A DNA stretch of 64,000 nt from Burkholderiales bacterium (lineage in GTDB: Bacteria > Pseudomonadota > Gammaproteobacteria > Burkholderiales > Casimicrobiaceae). Under the pieces are notes generated by a model. The model had not been told where the DNA came from, ran no database searches, and saw nothing but the letters and a program-made list of their open reading frames with translations. This document shows, one piece after another, positions 32,154 through 40,571 of this stretch; position 1 is the stretch's first letter, and each line of letters opens with the position of its first letter. The position numbers were made by a program, and so were the translations under genes. Location: the NCBI GenBank assembly GCA_015075645.1, contig JABTUF010000007.1, positions 124,001 through 188,000 on the forward strand, in the 5' to 3' direction.

Positions 32154-33839
32154 TCAGGCCAGCACGACGCCCGCGCGAACGGTGCCCGCGCGCTCGTGGC
32201 GCGCGACGAGGTCGACCTTCGCGCCCGGCTTCGCGCGCACGACCCATTCGAGCTTCATGCGATCGTCGGTGACGACCGTGTCCGGCCAGAACGAGACGCC
32301 GGTGTGCTTGTGCGCGCGGCCCTCGAGCTGCCCGTGCTCCTCGCGCGACTTGCCCGAGACGAGCGTCGCGCCGGCGGACAGCGCGATCTCGGCGACGAGT
32401 CCGCGCACGGTCTTCTGAGCGAGCGCGCGCTTCGAGACGTACGCGGGCAGCCAGCCGGTGTTCTGCACGACGAACTCGACCTTCCAGGTGTCGTCGCCGA
32501 CGCGCTTCGCGCCCGCGTGCACGAGTTCGAGTTTGGGTGACGCGAGCGCCTGCCAGACGATCCAGTCGGGAAAGCGCGCGACCTCGCGCTCGAGGAACGC
32601 GGGCGGCGGATTCGAGAACGCGTGGAAGCGGTCCCAGCCGCCGATCTCCACGGGGCCCAGGTCCGGGTGGTCGAACGCGCGCCAGCCGTGGTGCGCCGCG
32701 CCACCGAGCTTCTCGTCGCTCCAGCGCAGGAGCTTCAGGTCGTCCTCGGGCGGGTGGTCGCGGAACCAGTCGATGTACTTGTAGTTCGCGATGCCCGCCT
32801 CGCGCATCGGCGACCACACCTCGACCACCCACACGAACGCGCCCAGATGTTCGTAGAGCCAGTCGAAGGTGCCGCTGATGACGCTCTTCGGGTGGTAGCG
32901 GAACTCGTGGTAGACCGAGATCGCCGGATAGCCGGTGCGCTTCTCCCCTTCCCTGCCGACCGCCTGGTACACCCACAGGTCCTCGGCGTGCATCTCGTCG
33001 TCGCTCTGGTGCTCGAACGGGCGCAGCAGCACGCCGCTCCAGGTGTGGAAGGTCGTGCCGCCGGTGATGTTGCGGTGGTTGACGATGAAGTCGACGACCG
33101 CGCGCACCTCGGGCTCCGACACCGGATAGGGGCCGCTGCCCTGCTGGTCGAACTCCTGGCGCCACGACGCGGGGAAGTTGCGGTTGAGGTCGAGGCCCTC
33201 CTTGCGCTTCTTCATCCGCAGCGTGTGGCCGTCGTAGCCCTCGTAGCGGCCCTCCGGCACGATCCGGTAGTAGGCGCCGCCGGTCTCGACCGGGTCGCGC
33301 CGGATCATCAGGCGCGCATCCTCGGGGTGCGCCTTCCACAGGCCGTTCGGGTCGGGGATGCGCATCTGCAGGATGCGGCCGTCGCCGTCGACGTCCTCGA
33401 CGAAGAGCCCCTCGATGTCCTCCTCGTCGTGCGGATAGGGGCGCGTGCTCGAGCGGATCCAGCGCGGCCTGTCGGCGAGCGCCCATTCGGCGCCGTCGGG
33501 GTTCATGCGCGGCAGCACGTAGAACGCGCGGGTGTCGAGCGCGCGCGTGACGTCGGGGTCCTTGCCGTAGCGCGAGAGCAGCGAATTGACGAGGTAGAGC
33601 GCCGCGACCGAAGCCGTGACCTCGGTCGCGTGGATGTTGCCGTCGACCCAGTACGCCGGCTTCTCGCTCGCCGGCCCGGTCTTGGCGTTGGTGAGCGTGA
33701 CGAGCCACAGGTCGCGGCCCTCATGGCTGCGGCCGATCGAGGCGACACTGCACAGGTCGGGGTGCTCACGGGCGAAGACCTGGATGGCGTCGGTCAGGTC
33801 GGCGTAGCGGAGGAAGCGGTCGAAGCGCAGGTCGGGCAT
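32154..33839 (-). CDS. M14-family zinc carboxypeptidase
   Basis: A 561-residue peptidase. The N-terminal M14 domain shows IGRSHEGRDLW, the zinc ligands in GNIHATEV (HxxE), RMNPDG, LDLNRNFPASW and a third zinc His probably in TTFHTWSG; the catalytic Glu is probably in VWVVEVWSP. A C-terminal beta-rich segment of about 140 residues follows. No signal peptide is evident, so it is probably cytoplasmic. The target peptides are unknown. Divergent from dnaE2 with a 119-bp shared region. Confidence 0.85.
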   Translation of the reverse strand: MPDLRFDRFLRYADLTDAIQVFAREHPDLCSVASIGRSHEGRDLWLVTLTNAKTGPASEKPAYWVDGNIHATEVTASVAALYLVNSLLSRYGKDPDVTRALDTRAFYVLPRMNPDGAEWALADRPRWIRSSTRPYPHDEEDIEGLFVEDVDGDGRILQMRIPDPNGLWKAHPEDARLMIRRDPVETGGAYYRIVPEGRYEGYDGHTLRMKKRKEGLDLNRNFPASWRQEFDQQGSGPYPVSEPEVRAVVDFIVNHRNITGGTTFHTWSGVLLRPFEHQSDDEMHAEDLWVYQAVGREGEKRTGYPAISVYHEFRYHPKSVISGTFDWLYEHLGAFVWVVEVWSPMREAGIANYKYIDWFRDHPPEDDLKLLRWSDEKLGGAAHHGWRAFDHPDLGPVEIGGWDRFHAFSNPPPAFLEREVARFPDWIVWQALASPKLELVHAGAKRVGDDTWKVEFVVQNTGWLPAYVSKRALAQKTVRGLVAEIALSAGATLVSGKSREEHGQLEGRAHKHTGVSFWPDTVVTDDRMKLEWVVRAKPGAKVDLVARHERAGTVRAGVVLA

Positions 33840-33938
33840 GACGGAAGCCAGCGGACGAAGGGAGCGAGAGTGTCGGGGCCGCCACGCGGCCGCGTCAAGC
33901 GCGGGACGTTTCAGCGGGAGTTTCCCTCGTTCACCGGA

Positions 33939-33960
33939 ATACCGTATATTCGTTCGGTAT
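33939..33960. promoter_or_regulatory. candidate dnaE2 operator and leaderless promoter
   Basis: ATACCG (33939-33944) and CGGTAT (33955-33960) form a perfect inverted repeat with a 10-bp spacer reaching into the ATG. TATATT (33945-33950) looks like a -10 element only 8 bp before the ATG at 33959, which implies a leaderless transcript. A LexA-type repressor bound here would cover both -10 and start. The link to the lexA at 1440 is inference. Confidence 0.5.
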
Positions 33961-36900
33961 GCCGGTCGACCTGCTCCCCCGCTACGCCGAACTCCACTGC
34001 GTCTCGAACTTCAGCTTCCTGCGCGGCGCGTCGCACCCGGAGGAGCTGGTCGAGCGCGCCGCGCAACTGGGCTACGCGGCGCTCGCCCTCACCGACGAGT
34101 GCTCGCTCGCCGGCATCGTGCGTGCGCATCTCGCGGCGAAGGACGCGGGCATCGCGCTTATCGTCGGCAGCGAGTTCACGCTCGACGACGGCACGCGGCT
34201 CGCGCTCTACGCGACCGACCGCGCGAGCTACGGCGACCTCGCGCAACTCGTCACGCGGGGCCGGCGGCAGGCGGCCAAGGGCAGCTACCGGCTCTCGCGC
34301 GGCGACGTCGAGGCGCTCGCATCGAGCTGCCTCGCGCTGCTGTTCGGGGGAGATCAGAGGGGTCAGACTCGATTGATTGCCGGATCAAAGGGGTCAGACT
34401 CGATTGATTGCAAGGACCGATCGCATCATTCCGGACGAAGCCGATCAATCGAGTCTGACCCCTTTGATCATCAATCGAGTCTGACCCCCTTGATCCGCTG
34501 GATCGCCGACACGTTCCCCGGCCGCGCGTGGCTCGCGGTCGAGCGCTTCGCGCGCGCGGGCGACGACGCGCGGCTCTCCGCGCTCGAAGCAGTCGGGCGC
34601 GAGTTCGGGCTGCCGCTCGTCGCCGCGGGCGACGTCCACATGCACGCGCGCGCGCGGCGCGCGCTGCAGGACACGCTCACCGCGATCCGTCTGCGCACGC
34701 CGGTCGCGCAGTGCGGCTATGCGCTCTTCTCCAACGCCGAGCGCCACCTGCGCTCGCGCGGACGCCTCGCGACGATCTACCCGCCGGCGCTGCTCGAAGA
34801 AACGCTCGCGGTCGCGGAGCGCTGCCGGTTCTCCCTCGATGAACTCCGCTACGAGTATCCCGACGAGGTCGTGCCGCCCGGCGAGACACCCGTCTCGCAC
34901 CTGCGCAAGCTGGTCGAGGAAGGCCTCGCGCGGCGCTATTCGACCTCCGACACCGGGCGCGGATGGCTGCACGGCGACGCGACCTTCCGCTGCCTCGCCG
35001 CCCCGCCCGAGGTCCGCGAACTGATCGAGCACGAACTCGCGCTCGTCGCCGAGCTCCGCTACGAGCCCTACTTCCTCACCGTGCACGACATCGTCGCGTT
35101 CGCGCGTTCGCAGGGCATCCTGTGCCAGGGCCGCGGATCGGCGGCGAACTCGGCGGTCTGCTACGCGCTCGGCATCACCGAGGTCGATCCCGCGCGCATG
35201 TCGATGCTGTTCGAGCGCTTCATCAGCCGCGAGCGCAACGAGCCGCCCGACATCGACGTCGACTTCGAGCACCAGCGGCGCGAGGAGGTGATGCAGTACG
35301 TCTACGCGAAGTACGGCCGCGACCGCGCGGCGCTCGCCGCGACGCTCATCACCTACCGTCCGAAGAGCGCGGTGCGCGACGTCGGCCGCGCGCTGGGGCT
35401 CGGACTCGCCGAGGTCGACCGGCTCGCCGGCGTGTTCGCGTGGTGGGACGGCCGCGCGATCCACGCCGAGCGCCTCCGCGAAGCGGGCTTCGACCCGGAA
35501 AGCCCGCTGATGCGCCGCCTCGTCGCGCTCACCGGCGCGCTGATGGGCTTCCCGCGCCACCTCTCGCAGCACGTCGGCGGCTTCGTGATCGCGCGCGGGC
35601 AGATCGAGCGCATGGTGCCGGTCGAGAACGCCGCGATGGCCGACCGCACCGTCATCCAGTGGGACAAGGACGACCTCGACGCGATGGGGCTCCTCAAGGT
35701 CGACTGCCTCGCGCTCGGCATGCTCTCGGCGATCCGGCGCTCGCTCGACATGGCCGGCATCGGGCGCATGCAGGACATCCCCGCCGAGGATCCCGAGGTC
35801 TACGCGATGATCCAGCGCGCCGACACGATCGGCGTGTTCCAGATCGAGTCGCGCGCGCAGATGTCGATGCTGCCGCGCCTCAAACCCGCGTGCTTCTACG
35901 ATCTCGTGGTCGAGGTCGCGATCGTGCGCCCCGGACCGATCCAGGGCGGCATGGTGCATCCCTACCTCAAGCGCCGCCAGGGCAGGGAACCGGTGACCTA
36001 CCCGAGCCCCGCGGTCGAGGCAGTGCTCGCGCGCACGCTCGGCGTGCCGATCTTCCAGGAGCAGGTGATGCAGCTCGCGATCGTCGCGGCGGGCTTCACG
36101 CCGGGCGAAGCCGACCAGCTCCGCCGCTCGATGGCCGCGTGGCGGCGCAAGGGCGGCCTCGAGAAGTTCGAGGAGCGGCTGGTCGAGGGGATGGGCAAGC
36201 GCGGCTACGGCGAGGCGTTCGCGCGCCAGATCTACCAGCAGATCCTGGGCTTCGGCGAGTACGGCTTCCCCGAATCGCACTCGGCGTCGTTCGCGCTCCT
36301 CGTCTACGTGTCGTCGTGGTTGAAGCGCTACCACCCGGCCGCGTTCACCGCGTCGCTGTTGAACTCGCAGCCGATGGGCTTCTACGCGCCCGCGCAGCTC
36401 GTCGCCGACGCGCGCCGCCACGGCGTCGAGGTGCGCGGTCCCGACGTCACCGCGAGCGGCTGGGACTGTGCGCTGGAAAGCGGTGCTTCCCCCGCGCTGC
36501 GTCTCGGCCTGCGCATGGTGAGCGGGCTCTCGCAGGCGGGCGCGCAGCGGATCGAGGAAGCGCGCCGGGCGCGCGCGTTCGCCGGCGTCGCCGACCTCGC
36601 GCACCGCGCACGCCTCGACCGCCGCGACCTCGAGGCGCTCGCCGACGCGGGCGCGCTCGCTTCGCTCGCCGGCCATCGCCACGCCGCGACCTGGGAGGTC
36701 GCCGGCGTCGAGAAGCTCCCCGCCCTCCTCGACGGCGGCACGTTCGACGAAGCGGCGCCCGCGCTGCCCGCGCCGACCGAAGGCGAGGACGTCGTCGCCG
36801 ACTACCGCAGGCTCGGCCTCACGCTGCGCCGCCACCCCGCCGCCCTGCTGCGCCGCGAACTCGCGAAGCGGCGGCTCTCGACTTCGGAAGAGATCCGGCG

Positions 36901-37195
36901 CACGCCGCACGGCCGCCTCGCGCGCGCCGCGGGCATCGTGATCGGCCGCCAGCGGCCCGACACGAAGAGCGGCGTCGTGTTCGTCACGCTCGAGGACGAG
37001 ACCGGCGCGACCAACGTGATCGTCTGGCGCGACCTCGCGGACCGCCAGCGCCGCGAACTCCTGGGCTCACGACTCCTCGCGGTCTACGGCAAGGTCGAGC
37101 GCGAGGGCGAGGTCGTGCATCTGATCGCGGGACGGTTGGTCGACCTCACGCCGCTCCTGGGATCGCTGCCGACGCGCTCGCGCGACTTCCACTGA
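33959..37195 (+). CDS. dnaE2: error-prone DNA polymerase III alpha subunit DnaE2, with in-frame repeat insertion
   Basis: A 1078-residue translesion polymerase. The N-terminal PHP domain begins YAELHCVSNFSFLRGASHPEE; the C-family palm follows, with catalytic Asp residues in PDIDVDFEHQRREEV, then FGEYGFPESHSASFALLVY and a C-terminal OB fold (VIVWRDLADRQRRELLGSRL). Between LALLF and WIADTFPGRAWLAVERF (about residues 131-179), where homologues have a short loop, lies a segment of about 45 residues encoded by a palindromic repeat. It reads through without a stop. DnaE2 normally partners ImuA/ImuB, here 28 kb away at 3321-5595. Whether the insertion disturbs the PHP domain is unknown. Confidence 0.92.
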   Translation: MPVDLLPRYAELHCVSNFSFLRGASHPEELVERAAQLGYAALALTDECSLAGIVRAHLAAKDAGIALIVGSEFTLDDGTRLALYATDRASYGDLAQLVTRGRRQAAKGSYRLSRGDVEALASSCLALLFGGDQRGQTRLIAGSKGSDSIDCKDRSHHSGRSRSIESDPFDHQSSLTPLIRWIADTFPGRAWLAVERFARAGDDARLSALEAVGREFGLPLVAAGDVHMHARARRALQDTLTAIRLRTPVAQCGYALFSNAERHLRSRGRLATIYPPALLEETLAVAERCRFSLDELRYEYPDEVVPPGETPVSHLRKLVEEGLARRYSTSDTGRGWLHGDATFRCLAAPPEVRELIEHELALVAELRYEPYFLTVHDIVAFARSQGILCQGRGSAANSAVCYALGITEVDPARMSMLFERFISRERNEPPDIDVDFEHQRREEVMQYVYAKYGRDRAALAATLITYRPKSAVRDVGRALGLGLAEVDRLAGVFAWWDGRAIHAERLREAGFDPESPLMRRLVALTGALMGFPRHLSQHVGGFVIARGQIERMVPVENAAMADRTVIQWDKDDLDAMGLLKVDCLALGMLSAIRRSLDMAGIGRMQDIPAEDPEVYAMIQRADTIGVFQIESRAQMSMLPRLKPACFYDLVVEVAIVRPGPIQGGMVHPYLKRRQGREPVTYPSPAVEAVLARTLGVPIFQEQVMQLAIVAAGFTPGEADQLRRSMAAWRRKGGLEKFEERLVEGMGKRGYGEAFARQIYQQILGFGEYGFPESHSASFALLVYVSSWLKRYHPAAFTASLLNSQPMGFYAPAQLVADARRHGVEVRGPDVTASGWDCALESGASPALRLGLRMVSGLSQAGAQRIEEARRARAFAGVADLAHRARLDRRDLEALADAGALASLAGHRHAATWEVAGVEKLPALLDGGTFDEAAPALPAPTEGEDVVADYRRLGLTLRRHPAALLRRELAKRRLSTSEEIRRTPHGRLARAAGIVIGRQRPDTKSGVVFVTLEDETGATNVIVWRDLADRQRRELLGSRLLAVYGKVEREGEVVHLIAGRLVDLTPLLGSLPTRSRDFH
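34359..34488. repeat. palindromic repeat element inside dnaE2
   Basis: Four copies of one motif: GGGGTCAGACTCGATTGATT as direct copies at 34359 and 34390, and its inverse ATCAATCGAGTCTGACCCC at about 34444-34462 and 34470-34488. The inner arms at 34384-34408 and 34444-34468 are perfectly complementary over 25 bp. This is the layout of REP/BIME-type elements. It has inserted in a protein-coding gene while keeping the frame open, as described for Rickettsia palindromic elements. No transposase is nearby. Confidence 0.9.
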
Positions 37196-37303
37196 CGTCC
37201 GAACGGCGAGCGGCGTCGCATCCCGGCCCGAACGGCATTACGAAGGCGATCCGCCACCTCGGACGGGCCTGGCCGCCCGTGCCCGCGCCTCGTGCGCCGT
37301 CGA

Positions 37304-38326
37304 TCAGGCCCCGGTGGCGACCGCGCAGGCGGCCGTCTTCGCCTGGCTCGCCTTCGCGATCGCGACGTTGATGCGCACGTCCTCCGGGACGCCGTTCTTC
37401 ACCGCCGTGATCTCCGCGAGGATCGAGATCGCGATCTCGGGCGGCGTGCGGCTGCCGATGAACAGGCCGATCGGGCCGTGCAGCCGGGCGATCTCCTCGT
37501 CGGTCAGGTCGAACTCGTGCAGCCGCTCGCGGCGCTTCTCGTTGTTCGCGCGCGAGCCGAGCGCGCCGATGTAGAACGCATTCGATTTGAGCGCCTCCAG
37601 AAGCGCGAGGTCGTCGAGCTTCGGGTCGTGCGTCAGCGCGACCACGGCCGAGCGCTCGTCGAGGTTCATCGCGCGCGCGGTGTCGTCGGGCATCGTGCGC
37701 ACCAGCGTGACGCCGGGGATGTCCCAGGTCTCGGTGTACTCCTCGCGCGGATCGCAGACCGTCACCTGGTAGTCGAGTCCGACCGCGATCGTCGCGAGGT
37801 ACTTCGAGAGCTGCGAGGCGCCGATCACGAGCATCCGGTACCGCGGGCCGTGAATCGTCACGAGCGTCTTGCCGTCGAACGCGAGCCCGTCGTTCGCGCG
37901 CGCCGGATGCAGCGTCGCGAAACCCGAGGCGAGGTCGAGCTTGCGCGCGACCAGGTGCCCGACCTCGATCTCGCGCAAGAGCGCGAGGATGCCGGACTCG
38001 CGCGTGAGCGGCTCGAGCACGAGCTGGATCGTGCCGCCGCAGGGCAGTCCGAAGCGCCGCGCCTCGTCGGCCGACACGCCGTAGGTCACCGTCTCGCACT
38101 TGTGCGTCGTCAGGCCTTCGCGCCGCACGCGGTCGATCAGGTCGTCCTCGATGCAGCCGCCGGACACCGAGCCCACCACGTGGCCGTCATCGCGCACCGC
38201 GAGCATCGCGCCCGGGGGCCGGGGCGAACTCCCCCAGGTCTTGACGACGGTGACGAGCAGCACCCGACGGCCCGCCTCCACCCATTCGGCACTCTTCTTC
38301 AGGCATTCGAGATCGACGCTGTCCAT
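37304..38326 (-). CDS. XdhC/CoxI-family maturation factor
   Basis: A 340-residue protein of the XdhC/CoxI family, which delivers sulfurated molybdenum cofactor to hydroxylases. The N-terminal XdhC domain has TWGSSPRPPGAMLAVRDDG and GSVSGGCIEDDLIDRV; the C-terminal Rossmann domain has LVIGASQLSKYLA, VVALTHDPKLDDLAL and FYIGALGSRANNEKRRERL. The ATG at 38326, 11 bp after coxG, is preferred over 38371, which lies inside coxG. Last gene of the cox cluster. Confidence 0.87.
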   Translation of the reverse strand: MDSVDLECLKKSAEWVEAGRRVLLVTVVKTWGSSPRPPGAMLAVRDDGHVVGSVSGGCIEDDLIDRVRREGLTTHKCETVTYGVSADEARRFGLPCGGTIQLVLEPLTRESGILALLREIEVGHLVARKLDLASGFATLHPARANDGLAFDGKTLVTIHGPRYRMLVIGASQLSKYLATIAVGLDYQVTVCDPREEYTETWDIPGVTLVRTMPDDTARAMNLDERSAVVALTHDPKLDDLALLEALKSNAFYIGALGSRANNEKRRERLHEFDLTDEEIARLHGPIGLFIGSRTPPEIAISILAEITAVKNGVPEDVRINVAIAKASQAKTAACAVATGA

Positions 38327-38337
38327 CACGGTTCCCT

Positions 38338-38922
38338 TCAGGAGCGAAAGCCCCCCTTGGTCGCGAGCCACAGGAGCAGCGCGACGATCGCGGCGAGCGC
38401 CGCATAGCGAATCCAGCGCGCACCACCGGCGGGCGCGGGCAGCGTCGGCGCTGCCGATTCCGGCGCGGCCGGGGACGCCGGGCCGAGCCGTTCGGAAAGC
38501 CGCGCGAAGAAGTCGTCCGCGAGTTTCGCCGCCGCACCGTCGATCAGCCGCGAGCCCACCTGCGCGAGCTTGCCGCCGACTTGAGCCGACGCCGTGTAGC
38601 TCAGCGTCGTGCCGCCGTCGGCCGGGGCGAGCGCAACCTTCGCCTCCCCCTTCGCGAACCCGGCAGCTCCGCCCTGCCCCTGGAATTTGAGCGTGTACCC
38701 GGTCGGCGGGTTCACGTCGGCGAGTTCGATCCGCCCGCCGAATCGGGCGGACACCGGACCGACCTTGGCCAGCACGCTCGTCGCCCAGGTTCCGTCCGCC
38801 TCGCGGACGAAGGAATCACAGCCCGGAATGCAGGCCTTGAGGGTCTCCGGGTCGTTCAACGCTTCCCAGACGCGGGAGGGAGGGGCCGGGACGAGCCGGC
38901 TGCTCGAGAGGTCCACGTTCAT
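38338..38922 (-). CDS. coxG: CoxG-type SRPBCC protein with C-terminal membrane anchor
   Basis: A 194-residue protein of the carbon monoxide dehydrogenase subunit G family. The SRPBCC core contains PAPPSRVWEALNDPETLKACIPGCDSF and SYTASAQVGGKLAQVGSRLIDGAA. After a Pro/Ala-rich linker, a single hydrophobic helix (AALAAIVALLLWLA) ends with a basic tail, a tail-anchor topology expected for CoxG, which recruits CO dehydrogenase to the membrane in characterised systems. Confidence 0.87.
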   Translation of the reverse strand: MNVDLSSSRLVPAPPSRVWEALNDPETLKACIPGCDSFVREADGTWATSVLAKVGPVSARFGGRIELADVNPPTGYTLKFQGQGGAAGFAKGEAKVALAPADGGTTLSYTASAQVGGKLAQVGSRLIDGAAAKLADDFFARLSERLGPASPAAPESAAPTLPAPAGGARWIRYAALAAIVALLLWLATKGGFRS

Positions 38923-38959
38923 TCGCCCAAGGGCCGCGCCCGGCGCCGGGCACGCAATG

Positions 38960-38974
38960 TGCTAACTTTAGCGC
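38960..38974 (+). promoter_or_regulatory. extended -10 promoter, leaderless start, with palindrome
   Basis: TG-C-TAACTT (38960-38968) is an extended -10 with the ATG at 38975, 6 bp after the hexamer, so transcription would start at or next to the initiation codon. The same bases form GCTAA-CT-TTAGC (38961-38972), a palindrome that could be an operator. Confidence 0.5.
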
Positions 38975-39247
38975 ATGAGCCTCGATACCGACACCCAGCC
39001 GCCCCGCGATGCCCAAGCCAGCCGGGGCAGCCGCGACGTCCGCCTCGCCCAGGCGCTGCTGCGACTGGGCGCCGGAGTCGTCGTCCATGCCTCGCTGCCG
39101 CTGGCCGACCTAATCGCGCTCGCCCAGCAGGCGGCCGAACGCGGCGCCGCCTTGACGCTGCGCGGCGCCCACGAACGTTCCACCGCCGACCTCGAACGGG
39201 TGGCGATGGCCGGTCGCGGACAGGTCACCTTCGACCTGTCGGGCTGA
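38975..39247 (+). CDS. conserved-looking 90-residue protein of unknown function
   Basis: A 90-residue protein on the plus strand inside the minus-strand cox cluster. It is Ala/Leu-rich (LAQALLRLGAGVVVHASLPL, LIALAQQAAERGAALTLRG) and ends GRGQVTFDLSG. It has no signal peptide or membrane helix; the alternating strand/helix pattern suggests a compact alpha/beta fold. I do not recognise the family. It appears to have a leaderless promoter and its last 23 bp overlap the 3' end of coxE antisense. Confidence 0.55.
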   Translation: MSLDTDTQPPRDAQASRGSRDVRLAQALLRLGAGVVVHASLPLADLIALAQQAAERGAALTLRGAHERSTADLERVAMAGRGQVTFDLSG

Positions 39248-40571
39248 CCGCACCGGTCTCGTTCGACCGCTGACCCGGCCGGCCGGCCGCGGCACGCCTG
39301 CCACGCCCCCGCCCGGCAACCGGGCGTCCGGGATCGTCCCGCGTCGCCTCCGCGCCCCGCGTGAGCGTCTCCGCGAGCGCTTCGAGCGAGGCGAGGTTGT
39401 GGACCGGCAGGAAGTCATCGACCCAAGGCAGCATCGCGCGTATGCCGGCCGGCCGCGCCTCGAAGTCGGCGTAGCGCAACAGCGGATTCAGCCAGACGAG
39501 CCGCCGGCAGGACTTCGCGAGCCGCTCCATCTCGGCGTCGAGTCCGGTGCCCGCCTCCGCGTCCAGGCCGTCGCTGATCAAGAGCACGACCGCGTTCTGC
39601 CCGAGGAGCCGGCGCGACCAGCGCCGGTTGAACTCGGCGAGCGATGCGCCGATGCGCGTCCCTCCGGCCCAGTCCTCGACCGACGCCGCCACGCGCGCGA
39701 GCGCCACGTCGACGTCGCGGTGCTTCAGGTGCCGGGTGACGTTGGTGAGCCGCGTGCCGAACAGCAGCACGTGGACGCGGTGCCGATCGTTGGTGATCGC
39801 GTGCAGGAAGTGCAGCATCATCCGCGAGTAGCGGTCCATCGATCCGGAGATGTCGCAGAGCACGACGAGCGGCGGCGGCGCGCGCCTGCGCGCGCGGAAC
39901 GCGAGCGGCGCCGCCCGCCCCGCCGCGCCGGCCATGCGCCGCAGCGTGGCGCGAAGGTCGACGCGGCGGCCGCGGTCGTCGCGGCGCATCCGGCGCAACG
40001 CGACCTCGGGGAGCGGCAGTCGCAGCCGCGCGATCATCCGCCGGACCTGCCCGAGTTCCCCGGCGGTCATCGTCGCGAAATCGTGGTGCTGCAGCACCTC
40101 GCGCGGCGAGAACGTGAACGCCGCGTCGAGCGTCACCTCGTCGTCGCCCGCGCGCGCGGGCGCGTCCTCGCGCGGCGGAGCCAGCGCCTCCGCGAGTCGC
40201 GCGGGGACGTCGGGAGGCGCTTGCTCCTCGCCGGTGCGCCCCTGGACCTGCGGCAGCAGCGCCGCCGCCATCTTCTCGAGGAGCTTCGGGTTGCGCCAGA
40301 AGAGCTCGAACGCCTGCTCGAACAGGTCGAGGTGCTCGCGCCGCGAGCACAGCACCGAGGCGAGCGCCTCGCGAAAGTCGCTGCGGTTCTCGAGCCCGAC
40401 CGCCTCGGCCGCGGCCAGGGCGTCGATCGTCTTCGCCGGCCCGACCGGCACGCCGGTCGCGCGCAGCACGCGCACGAAGTGCAGCACGTTCTCCGCGAGG
40501 TGCCCCTTCGGTTGCAGCGGCGCGAAGGGCGCGCGCGCGCCGGGGGCGCCGGGCGTCGGAGTCGAGGTCAG
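39225..40571 (-). CDS. coxE: CoxE-type von Willebrand factor A protein
   Basis: Protein of about 448 residues containing a CoxE-family VWA domain with the MIDAS motif CDISGSMDRYSRM, then LLFGTRLTNVTRHLKH and GGTRIGASLAEFNRRW, and an N-terminal helical region (ENVLHFVRVLRATGVPVGPAK). With the MoxR ATPase CoxD it is needed for active-site maturation in characterised Mo-CO dehydrogenases. The start is odd: no ATG, GTG or TTG fits the N-terminus; CTG at 40571 overlaps the kinase stop (CTGA) and is my best guess, with GTG at 40487 or ATG at 40751 as alternatives. The C-terminal tail is basic and Gly/Arg-rich. Confidence 0.82.
   Translation of the reverse strand: MTSTPTPGAPGARAPFAPLQPKGHLAENVLHFVRVLRATGVPVGPAKTIDALAAAEAVGLENRSDFREALASVLCSRREHLDLFEQAFELFWRNPKLLEKMAAALLPQVQGRTGEEQAPPDVPARLAEALAPPREDAPARAGDDEVTLDAAFTFSPREVLQHHDFATMTAGELGQVRRMIARLRLPLPEVALRRMRRDDRGRRVDLRATLRRMAGAAGRAAPLAFRARRRAPPPLVVLCDISGSMDRYSRMMLHFLHAITNDRHRVHVLLFGTRLTNVTRHLKHRDVDVALARVAASVEDWAGGTRIGASLAEFNRRWSRRLLGQNAVVLLISDGLDAEAGTGLDAEMERLAKSCRRLVWLNPLLRYADFEARPAGIRAMLPWVDDFLPVHNLASLEALAETLTRGAEATRDDPGRPVAGRGRGRRAAAGRPGQRSNETGAVSPTGRR

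Noticed and set aside
34359..34488. dnaE2 read as a pseudogene split by the repeat
   Set aside because: The element keeps the frame open with no stop, and all polymerase motifs on both sides are intact.
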